The notes beneath the pieces are model-generated. The model made no database searches and was not told the origin of the DNA. It was given only the letters and a program-made list of their open reading frames with translations. A stretch of DNA of 5,922 bases from Planctomycetota bacterium (GTDB lineage: Bacteria > Planctomycetota > UBA1135 > GCA-002686595), in the NCBI GenBank assembly GCA_004296785.1, contig SCVU01000157.1, positions 1 through 5,922 on the forward strand, written 5' to 3'. How positions within the stretch are numbered: position 1 is the first letter of the stretch; each line of letters begins with the position of its first letter. Of this stretch, positions 1-5,922 are shown piece by piece. The translations under genes and the position numbers were made by a program.

Positions 1-250
1 GGTTGGGCCGGTGCTTGTGCGCCGGATCGAGAAGAAAGCGCGCGCCGGTCTCGATCGACAGCGCGAGCCCGAGATCGCGCGCGATGCTGCGCACGTCGGC
101 GACCTCGGTCGCGAGCAGTCGATACGGATCGAGCTGGCCGACGTCGGGCGTGATCGACAGCCCTTCGTATCCGAGCTCGGCGACGAGACGCAGCGCATCG
201 ACGACGCGATGGTGCGCGAGCCCGTTCGTGTTGTACGCGAGTCGGAACAC
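1..250 (-). CDS. Sugar phosphate isomerase/epimerase-like TIM-barrel protein, N-terminal fragment
   Basis: Reading leftward from a GTG at 250-248 gives 83 codons with no stop before the window edge, so only the N-terminus is present. The protein begins VFRLAYNTNGLAHHR, then shows alternating strand and helix units: strand 1 at about residues 3-9, helix 1 at 16-27, strand 2 (GLSITPD) at 30-36, helix 2 at 47-61 and strand 3 at 62-68. Strand 3 leads into the motif ETGARFLLDP (67-76) followed by KHRP. This pattern matches my recall of xylose-isomerase-like (AP endonuclease 2 fold) sugar phosphate isomerase/epimerase proteins in Planctomycetota that start with a YNTNG..HH motif. Such enzymes usually isomerise or epimerise a sugar, often using a metal, but this protein's substrate is unknown. 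The GTG was chosen because homology begins there and no ATG, GTG or TTG lies in frame upstream as far as 346; the Shine-Dalgarno sequence is weak or absent. It is divergent from kinase 1. An overlapping plus-strand frame at 11-406 is its antisense shadow. Confidence 0.82.
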   Translation of the reverse strand, partial: MFRLAYNTNGLAHHRVVDALRLVAELGYEGLSITPDVGQLDPYRLLATEVADVRSIARDLGLALSIETGARFLLDPAHKHRPN

Positions 251-339
251 TTGGCGCGCCCAAGGTACCGGATGCCGCGGCGCGCCGTGCGCTCGGTTAC
301 CTTGGATGGCGCGCCGCGTCCCCCCGCGCGTCCACCGCG
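251..339. promoter_or_regulatory. Divergent intergenic region with inverted repeats, possible operator
   Basis: This 89-bp gap separates the divergent isomerase and kinase 1 starts, so both promoters should lie in it or in the flanking coding ends. CCAAGGTA at 260-267 is repeated exactly in inverted orientation as TACCTTGG at 298-305, with a 30-bp spacer. A shorter inverted repeat, CTTGG (250-254) and CCAAG (260-264), overlaps the left arm. GGCGCGCC, itself a palindrome, occurs at 253-260, 279-286 and 308-315. No convincing -35/-10 pair was found on either strand, and no Shine-Dalgarno sequence precedes the ATG at 340. The regulatory role is inference; the repeats themselves are seen directly. 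Confidence 0.4.
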
Positions 340-3237
340 ATGCCCACGCCGGATCCCGAACCTCGCCCCGGCAGCGCCGTCGACGATCCGCTCGAAGCGC
401 TGCTGATCGATGTGCTCGAGCGCGCGGAGACCGACGGCGTGAGCGCGCTCGAGAAGGCGTGCGAGCAACGGCCCGAGCTCGCGTCCGGACTGCGGCGGCG
501 CTGGAAGGAGCTCGAGCGGATGGGTCTGCTCAGCGACCAGCCGACTCCGGAGATCCCCGAGCGCCTCGGCGACTTCCGCCTCGTGCGGCGCCTCGGCGGC
601 GGCGGCATGGGCGTCGTCTATCTCGCCGTGCAGGAGTCGCTCGGCCGCGAAGTCGCGCTGAAGCTCGTGCGACCCGACCAGATGGTGCTGTCCGGCGCGC
701 GCGAGCGGTTTTCGCGCGAAGTGCAGATCGTCGCGCGACTGCAGCACCCGGGCGTCGTGCCGATCTACACGTTCGGCAAGGCCGGCGGCATCTCGTACTT
801 CGCGATGGAACGCGTGCGCGGCGCGTCGCTCGAGGAAGCGCTCGGCACGCTGAAGGGCCGCGCGGCCGCGTCGCTGACCGGGCGCGATCTCGGCGCGGCC
901 GTCGTCGCGGCGATGGACGAGCGCGACCGCGGCGTGCCGCTCGACGAACAGCTGTACTCGGGCTCGTGGGAGCAGTGCGTGCTGCGCGTGTTCCGCCGCG
1001 CGGCGGAGGCGCTCGACCACGTACACGCGCGCGGCGTGCTGCACCGCGACCTGAAGCCGTCGAATCTGATGCTGACGCCGGACGGACGCGTGATGCTGCT
1101 CGATTTCGGCCTCGCGCGCGGCAACGACGATGCGCGGCTCACGCGCAGCCAGGCGCAGCTCGGCTCGCTGCACTACTACCCGCCCGAGCTGCTCGCGAGC
1201 GGACACGCCGAGATCGACGCGCGCTCCGACGTCTACTCGCTCGGCGTGTCGCTGTACCAGTGCCTGTGCGGCCGCGTGCCGTTCGACGGCCCGTCGGCGG
1301 CGGCGATCGTCGCCGCGATCGCGCACGGCGCGCCGACCGCGCCGCGCGACATGAATCCCGCGCTGTCGTGGGAGTGCGAGACGGTGTGCTCGAAGGCGCT
1401 CGAACCCGAGCGCGAGCGGCGCTACGCGAGCGCGGCGCTGTTCGCGCGCGACCTCGAGAACGTGCTCGAGCACCGGCCGATCGACGCGCGCCGACCGAGC
1501 GCGGCGCGGCGGCTGCGCAGCTTCGCGCGGCGCCGGCCGGCCGCCGCGGTCGGTGCGGCGCTCGGAGCGCTGCTCGTCGTCGCGGGTCCGCTCGGCTGGG
1601 CGCTGAAGGAGCGCCAGGGACGCGGCGAGCTCACGCGCGCGTTCGAGCGCTCGGAACGCCACTTCACGGCCGCGCTGCAGGCGGTCGGTCACGTGCTGCG
1701 CGACACGGCGATGGAAGAGCTCGAGGACGTGCCGCGCATGCAGAAGGCGCGCCTCGTCGCGATCGATCGCGCGCTCGAGCTGTTCCCGGAGCTCGAGCGC
1801 GACCGCCCCGACGACACGCGCGTGTGGACCGAGCGCGCCGAGCTGCGTTCGGCGCGCGGCCGCGTGTTGCGCGACCTCGGCCGGCCCGCGGAGGCGCTCG
1901 CGGAGTTCGAGCTCGCGCTGGCCGATCGCCGCGCGCTCGCGGCGCTCGACGGGTCGCTGGCGAACCAGAGCGCGCTCGCCGACGCGCTGCACTTCAAGGG
2001 CAAGGCGCTGTCGGCGCTCGCGCGCACGCCGGAGGGCGTCGGCGTGTTCGACGAATGCGTCGCGCTGCGCCGACGCGTCGCGGCGGCGGCGGCCGAGCCG
2101 GCGGCGGGCCTCGAGCTCGCGGCGAGTCGGCACGGCCTCGCCTCGGAGCTCGCCGAGCGCGCCGAGACGCTGCGCGGCGTCGCGCGCGGCGCCGACGCCC
2201 GGCGCGACCTCGACGAGGCGCTCGCGATCGCGCGCGAACTGCGCGACGCGGCCCCGGATGACGTCGAGTGCGCGTGGCTGGTCGGCCGCATCGAGGACGA
2301 CCTCGCGGCGACCGAGTACAACGCCGGGCGGCTCGCAGAAGCGCTCGCGCATTCGCGCACGTCGCTCGACGTGCGCCGCCGCGTCGTCGAGCTGGCGCCG
2401 CAGCACCGCTCGTACGCGTTCGACGTCGCGTACTCGCTGTGGATGAGCGCCGAGATCGAGGCGCGGCTCGAGCGCCCCGACGACGCGGATCGCAACCTCG
2501 ACGCGGCCGAGCAGGCGCTCGATGGACTGCTGCGCGACTATCCCGAGTCGGTGCGCTATCGAGATCTGCTCGCCGATGTCGAGGAGTCGCGCGGCATGGT
2601 GCAGATCTACGCCGGTCGCCCCGAGCGCGGCGTGCCGTACCTCGAGCGCTCGATCGCCGCGCGCGAGCGCTTGTTCGCGGCCGATCCGACGCGCTACGAC
2701 CTCGCGCTCTCCGCCGCGGGCGTGTCGACGAACCTGACCGCGGCGATCAACGCCACGGGCGCCGGTCCCGAGCTCGTGCTCGCGGAAGCAGCGCGCACCG
2801 AGCGGCTGCTCGCGGCGTGCCGCGTGCCCGACGGACCGGCGGCCGAGGCGACGCGGATGCTCGCGGTGGTGCTGCACCCGAAGATCGTCGCGCTGTGCAA
2901 GGCGCGCCGCTTCGACGAGGCGCGGACCGAGATCGCGCGGCGCGACGAGATCGCCGAGCCGACCGCGTGGAACCTGCGCTTGTCGGCCGACGAGTGGAAC
3001 GAGTACTACCTCGCGCTGCGCGGCGCGAAGACCGTCGACGAGCCGGCGAGCGACGCGGAGCGCGAGGCGGCCGAACGGATGCTCGCGCGGCTCGAGAAGT
3101 CGATCAGCGCCGGTTACGCCGACGCAGACGAACTCGCGACGAACCAAGCGCTCGATGCGTTCCGCGCGCAACCGGCGTTCGAGGCGCTGCTCGCGCGCGT
3201 GATGGCGAAGAGCGAGGAACAGGAGCTGGCGAAGTGA
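340..3237 (+). CDS. Membrane-anchored Hanks-type Ser/Thr protein kinase with TPR-like C-terminal region (kinase 1)
   Basis: A complete 965-residue kinase expected to phosphorylate Ser/Thr on unknown proteins. Residues 17-64 form a helical prefix ending KELERMGLL. The kinase domain spans about 79-376: glycine loop LGGGGMGVVY (85-94), VALK lysine K108, helix C glutamate E127, HRDLKPSN (235-242) with catalytic D237 and N242, DFG at 255-257, PPE in place of APE at 281-283, D297 of the SDVYSLG motif, and R361. All catalytic residues are present, so it should be active. An insert of about 40 residues (172-210) lies between the ATP hinge and helix E. After LEHRPIDAR (376-384) and an Arg-rich stretch comes one transmembrane helix (about 400-422), which predicts the kinase inside and the C-terminus outside by the positive-inside rule. 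Residues 423-965 are helical and TPR-like: MEELEDVPRM at 458-467, repeat-like pairs near 648-687 and 740-783, and an end motif with SAGYAD and FEALLARV (921-954) often seen closing planctomycetal kinase TPR regions. The ATG at 340 is the only nearby in-frame start, and no Shine-Dalgarno sequence is visible. It forms a two-gene operon with kinase 2. Confidence 0.96.
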   Translation: MPTPDPEPRPGSAVDDPLEALLIDVLERAETDGVSALEKACEQRPELASGLRRRWKELERMGLLSDQPTPEIPERLGDFRLVRRLGGGGMGVVYLAVQESLGREVALKLVRPDQMVLSGARERFSREVQIVARLQHPGVVPIYTFGKAGGISYFAMERVRGASLEEALGTLKGRAAASLTGRDLGAAVVAAMDERDRGVPLDEQLYSGSWEQCVLRVFRRAAEALDHVHARGVLHRDLKPSNLMLTPDGRVMLLDFGLARGNDDARLTRSQAQLGSLHYYPPELLASGHAEIDARSDVYSLGVSLYQCLCGRVPFDGPSAAAIVAAIAHGAPTAPRDMNPALSWECETVCSKALEPERERRYASAALFARDLENVLEHRPIDARRPSAARRLRSFARRRPAAAVGAALGALLVVAGPLGWALKERQGRGELTRAFERSERHFTAALQAVGHVLRDTAMEELEDVPRMQKARLVAIDRALELFPELERDRPDDTRVWTERAELRSARGRVLRDLGRPAEALAEFELALADRRALAALDGSLANQSALADALHFKGKALSALARTPEGVGVFDECVALRRRVAAAAAEPAAGLELAASRHGLASELAERAETLRGVARGADARRDLDEALAIARELRDAAPDDVECAWLVGRIEDDLAATEYNAGRLAEALAHSRTSLDVRRRVVELAPQHRSYAFDVAYSLWMSAEIEARLERPDDADRNLDAAEQALDGLLRDYPESVRYRDLLADVEESRGMVQIYAGRPERGVPYLERSIAARERLFAADPTRYDLALSAAGVSTNLTAAINATGAGPELVLAEAARTERLLAACRVPDGPAAEATRMLAVVLHPKIVALCKARRFDEARTEIARRDEIAEPTAWNLRLSADEWNEYYLALRGAKTVDEPASDAEREAAERMLARLEKSISAGYADADELATNQALDAFRAQPAFEALLARVMAKSEEQELAK
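584..636 (+). repeat. 53-bp direct repeat shared by the two kinases, copy 1 (glycine-rich loop)
   Basis: This stretch of kinase 1 is identical base for base to 3451-3503 in kinase 2. It encodes the ATP-binding glycine loop and the following VVYLAVQE strand. It reflects the paralogy of the genes, not a mobile element. Identity at synonymous positions over 53 bp exceeds what protein conservation alone demands. Confidence 0.9.
3221..3225 (+). promoter_or_regulatory. Ribosome binding site for kinase 2 (AGGAG)
   Basis: AGGAG lies inside the last codons of kinase 1, eight bases before the GTG at 3234. The strong match and ideal spacing decide the start of kinase 2. They also indicate that ribosomes finishing kinase 1 can reinitiate directly, because stop and start share the four bases GTGA (3234-3237). 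Confidence 0.8.
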
Positions 3238-5922
3238 GCGCAGAAACCGGTTCGCGGATCGAGGAGCTGCTGATCGAGACGCTCGAGGCGGCCGAACTCG
3301 AAGGCGGCGCCGCGCTCGAGCGCGTGTGCGGCGCGCACCCCGAGCACGCGACGCAGTTGCGCCGGCGCTGGAAAGAGCTCGAGCGGATGGGACTGCTCGA
3401 GGACGCGCCCGGCACGGAGATGCCCGAGCGGCTCGGCGAGTTCCGCTTGCTGCGGCGCCTCGGCGGCGGCGGCATGGGCGTCGTCTATCTCGCCGTGCAG
3501 GAGCCGCTCGGCCGCGAGGTCGCGCTCAAGCTCGTGCGGCCGGACCAGTTGTTCCTGCCCGGACTGCGCGAGCGCTTCCTGCGCGAGGTGCAGATCGTCG
3601 CGCGGCTGCAGCACCCGGGCATCGTGCCGATCTACACGTTCGGCAAGGCCAACGGCGTGCCGTACTTCGCGATGGAGCGCGTGCACGGCGCGACGTTCGA
3701 GGAGGTGCTGAAGTCGCTCGAGAACAGACGCCTCGACACGCTCGACGGAGCCTCGCTCGGTCGCGCGCTCGTGGAGCTGATGCGCGCGCAGGGCGAGACG
3801 CCCGAGCCGCTCGACGAGTGGTTGTACTCCGGCACCTGGGAGCAGGCCTGCCTGCGCATCGCACGCCTCGTCGCCGACGCGCTCGCGCACGTGCACGCGC
3901 GCGGCGCGCAGCACCGCGACATCAAGCCGTCGAACGTGATGCTGACGCCGGGCGGCCGCGTGATGCTGCTCGACTTCGGCCTCGCGCACGGCGCGGGCAC
4001 GGATCGGCTGACGCGCACGGCGACGCAGCTCGGCTCGGTGCCGTACCTCGCGCCGGAGATGTTGCAGGGCGGTCGCGACGCGGCGACGCCGCAGGCGGAC
4101 ATCTACGCACTCGGCGTCTCGCTCTATCAGGCGCTGTGCCTGCGCCTGCCGTACGACGCGCCGACCGCGACGGCGACGATGCTCGCGATCGCGCAGGGCG
4201 CGCCGGTCGCGCCGCGCAAGCGCAACGCGGCGCTGTCGGAGGACGCGCAGACCGTCTGCCTGATGGCGATGGACGCCGATCCGGCGCGGCGCTACGCGAC
4301 GGCCGACGCGTTCGCGCGCGACCTCTCGAACGTGCTCGAGCACCGGCCGATCGACGCGCGGCCCGCGGGACCGGCGCGGCGGCTGGCGCGTTGGGCCGAG
4401 CGCAATCCGGCGCGCGCGGTCGCCTCCGCGCTCGCACTGTTGATCGTGCTCGGCGGGCCGCTCGCGTGGGCGTGGAAGGAGTACTCGAGCAATCTCGCGC
4501 TCGGCGCGGAGAGCGCACGCGCGAAGCGCAATCTCGCGAGCGCGCTGTCCGCCGTCGACAAGCTGTTCACGCGCGTCGCGGATGCGCAGCTCGCGCGCCT
4601 GCCGCACATGGAGAGCTTCCGCCGGCAGTTGCTCGAAGATGCGCTCGCGTTCCAACGCGGCCTGATCGCCGACAACGCAAACGACGCGAACGCGCGCACG
4701 CAGCAGGCGACGACGCACGAGCGCGTCGCGCGCCTCTTGTTCGATCTCGGCAGGTACGACGAGGCCGGCACCGCGGCGACGGAGGGCATCGCGACGCTGC
4801 TCCCGGCCGCCGAAGCGGCAGCCGCCCCGGCGGCGGCCGCAGCGGATGCGGAGACGCCGGCGGAGCGCGCGCTCGATCCCGACGCGCGCCACGCGCTCGC
4901 GCTGCTGTACGCGTTCCGCTCCGAGCTCTCGCAGCGCCGCGGCCAGCTCGCCGAGTCGCGGCTCGAATCGCGCCACACGATCGGCCTGGCGCGCGCGCTG
5001 CGCGCGGCGCGCCCCGAGTCGGTGCCGGACGCGCTGCTGCTCGCCGACGCGCTGACGACGCTCGGCCGCACCGACGCGAGCGCGGGCAAGAACGACGACG
5101 CGGCCGCGAGCTTCAACGAGGCGCTGCAGGTGCTCGATTCGATCGAGCCGGCGGCCGAGCTCGCCGATCGCTGCGCGTACCTGACGGCCGCGGTCGGCGT
5201 CGAGCTCGGCGCGCTGCTCACCGGCGACAACGGCTCGGGCATCGCCGATCCGACCAGCGCCGAGGCGATCGTGCGCAAGGCGCTCGCGCGCTTCGAGCGA
5301 CTGACGAGCGGCGACGTGCCGTCGCTGGTCTACGCGGGCTGCGTGCTGCGCTCGACGCTCGCGTCGACGTTGCTGTACCAGGAACGGCCGGACGAAGCCG
5401 CTCCGCTGCTCGACGTCAACGAGCCGGTGCTGCGCGGGCTCGTGCAGCGCTTCCCGACCAACGTCGTGTTCCGCGAGACGTTCTCGAAGCACTTCAACAG
5501 CCGCGCGCACCTCGCGTTCGTGCGCGGCGACACGACCGGAGCCGTCGACGGGCTGCGCGAAGCGGTCGAGACGATGAGCGAGCTCGTCGTCGCGCTCCCC
5601 GGCTCGCCCGAGTCGCTGAGCATGCTGGCCGTCGCCGAGAACAATCTCGCGACGATCGAGCTGCGCCTGGCGGAGCCGGCGAAGGCGCGCGAGCTGCTCG
5701 AGTCCGCCGTCGTGCACGGAGAGGCCGCGCGCGATCTCGCGCCGGACAGCGTGATCTACCGCGATCGGCTCTCGCAGCACTGGTTCTGGCTCTACGACGC
5801 GCGGCGCGACACCGGCGATCTCGACGGAGCGGTGATCGCGATCGCGAACTCGGCGGATCTCAAGAAGAGCGAGTGGCGCTCGGCCTGGGAGGTCGCCGCG
5901 CACGCACCGGAGCTCGCCGCGC
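3234..5922 (+). CDS. Membrane-anchored Hanks-type Ser/Thr protein kinase with TPR-like region, 3' truncated by window (kinase 2)
   Basis: Paralogue of kinase 1. The frame is open from the GTG at 3234 to the window edge, giving 896 codons with no stop, so the C-terminus is missing. The GTG has an AGGAG site and overlaps the upstream stop by four bases. Order of parts: helical prefix (about 8-55, ending KELERMGLL); kinase domain about 70-368 with glycine loop LGGGGMGVVY (76-85), K99, helix C E118, HRDIKPSN (227-234) with D229 and N234, DFG at 247-249, canonical APE at 273-275, D289 and R353. All catalytic residues are kept, so activity is expected. The insert before helix E (163-202) matches that of kinase 1 with one residue difference in length. 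LEHRPIDAR is followed by a basic stretch and a transmembrane helix at about 395-414. The region after it starts with a helical segment containing LARLPHME (453-460) and LLEDALAF (466-473), a pattern familiar from planctomycetal kinases, and continues as Ala/Leu-rich TPR-like helices. An Ala/Pro-rich stretch (524-544) breaks the helices and may be a linker. Ligand and substrates are unknown. By analogy with kinase 1 only a modest part should be missing. Confidence 0.96.
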   Translation, partial: MSAETGSRIEELLIETLEAAELEGGAALERVCGAHPEHATQLRRRWKELERMGLLEDAPGTEMPERLGEFRLLRRLGGGGMGVVYLAVQEPLGREVALKLVRPDQLFLPGLRERFLREVQIVARLQHPGIVPIYTFGKANGVPYFAMERVHGATFEEVLKSLENRRLDTLDGASLGRALVELMRAQGETPEPLDEWLYSGTWEQACLRIARLVADALAHVHARGAQHRDIKPSNVMLTPGGRVMLLDFGLAHGAGTDRLTRTATQLGSVPYLAPEMLQGGRDAATPQADIYALGVSLYQALCLRLPYDAPTATATMLAIAQGAPVAPRKRNAALSEDAQTVCLMAMDADPARRYATADAFARDLSNVLEHRPIDARPAGPARRLARWAERNPARAVASALALLIVLGGPLAWAWKEYSSNLALGAESARAKRNLASALSAVDKLFTRVADAQLARLPHMESFRRQLLEDALAFQRGLIADNANDANARTQQATTHERVARLLFDLGRYDEAGTAATEGIATLLPAAEAAAAPAAAAADAETPAERALDPDARHALALLYAFRSELSQRRGQLAESRLESRHTIGLARALRAARPESVPDALLLADALTTLGRTDASAGKNDDAAASFNEALQVLDSIEPAAELADRCAYLTAAVGVELGALLTGDNGSGIADPTSAEAIVRKALARFERLTSGDVPSLVYAGCVLRSTLASTLLYQERPDEAAPLLDVNEPVLRGLVQRFPTNVVFRETFSKHFNSRAHLAFVRGDTTGAVDGLREAVETMSELVVALPGSPESLSMLAVAENNLATIELRLAEPAKARELLESAVVHGEAARDLAPDSVIYRDRLSQHWFWLYDARRDTGDLDGAVIAIANSADLKKSEWRSAWEVAAHAPELAA
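3451..3503 (+). repeat. 53-bp direct repeat shared by the two kinases, copy 2 (glycine-rich loop)
   Basis: Second copy of the stretch at 584-636, in the same reading phase of the kinase 2 gene. Other near-identical segments follow the same offset. Positions 721-783 match 3588-3650 with two mismatches (core lobe around LQHPG and IYTFGKA). Positions 1458-1490 match 4328-4360 exactly (LEHRPIDA, just before the transmembrane helix). Confidence 0.9.

Noticed and set aside
251..339. Sigma-70-type promoter starting with TTGGCG at 251 or TTGGAT at 302
   Set aside because: No matching -10 hexamer lies at 16-18 bp from the first, and the second is too close to the start codon to leave a leader.
11..406. 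A 131-codon plus-strand frame at the left end that could be a small gene before kinase 1
   Set aside because: The minus-strand reading of the same DNA gives a clear TIM-barrel N-terminus, and this frame runs into kinase 1 coding sequence in another phase.
297..608. Minus-strand frames at 297-608 and 3104-3475 whose products resemble each other (both start MPPPPRRR), which could look like a conserved small protein family
   Set aside because: Each is antisense to the same conserved part of the two kinases. The similarity is a by-product of the paralogy.
3..2261. A 752-codon plus-strand frame overlapping most of kinase 1
   Set aside because: The product is dominated by Arg, Ala and Pro with no domain, and it crosses both the isomerase (antisense) and the kinase. 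It is an out-of-frame shadow.
3200..3260. A terminator or promoter between the two kinases
   Set aside because: The genes overlap by four bases, and no hairpin with a T-run or promoter-like element was found.
3114..5903. A 929-codon open frame on the minus strand opposite kinase 2
   Set aside because: Its translation is Arg/Gln/Ala/Glu-rich without any recognisable fold or motif. It is antisense to a gene with intact kinase motifs; long antisense frames are expected at this GC content.
1..5922. An ECF sigma factor, CRISPR, toxin-antitoxin or defence system in the window
   Set aside because: The only coding content is the isomerase fragment and the two kinases. Nothing else has supported motifs, and no regular spacer-repeat pattern exists.

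Overview
The window is GC-rich, coding-dense bacterial DNA (roughly 70% G+C by eye, third codon positions mostly G or C). It best fits an uncultured or deep-branching Planctomycetota. The evidence is the architecture of its two main genes: a helical prefix, a Hanks-type Ser/Thr kinase with an insert before the HRD loop, a 'LEHRPIDAR' tail, one transmembrane helix, then a long TPR-like region with the '(L)..(V)P.M(E/Q)..R' segment typical of planctomycetal kinases. The phylum call is an inference from remembered family features; Myxococcota or related groups are a less likely alternative.

Layout. Positions 250 down to 1 (minus strand) hold the first 83 codons of a TIM-barrel sugar phosphate isomerase/epimerase-like gene that runs off the left edge. 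A short divergent intergenic region (251-339) carries an 8-bp inverted repeat and three copies of the palindrome GGCGCGCC. Then come two tandem plus-strand paralogues. Kinase 1 (340-3237, 965 aa) is complete. Kinase 2 (3234 to beyond 5922, at least 896 aa) starts at a GTG that overlaps the stop codon of kinase 1 in a GTGA junction, with an AGGAG ribosome binding site inside the end of kinase 1. Kinase 2 is cut by the right edge.

The two kinases look like a translationally coupled pair of membrane-anchored signalling receptors. Kinase domains are predicted in the cytoplasm and the TPR-like C-terminal halves outside the membrane. The catalytic halves are very similar: 81 of 99 residues are identical in the N-lobe by hand alignment, with a 53-bp stretch identical in DNA. 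The C-terminal halves have diverged strongly. This suggests duplication followed by specialisation of the sensing or scaffold part while the kinase stayed the same. No ligand or substrate can be read from the sequence. The divergent isomerase may share the regulatory region, but nothing shows a functional link. No RNA genes, CRISPR arrays, insertion sequences, origins or clear terminators were seen.
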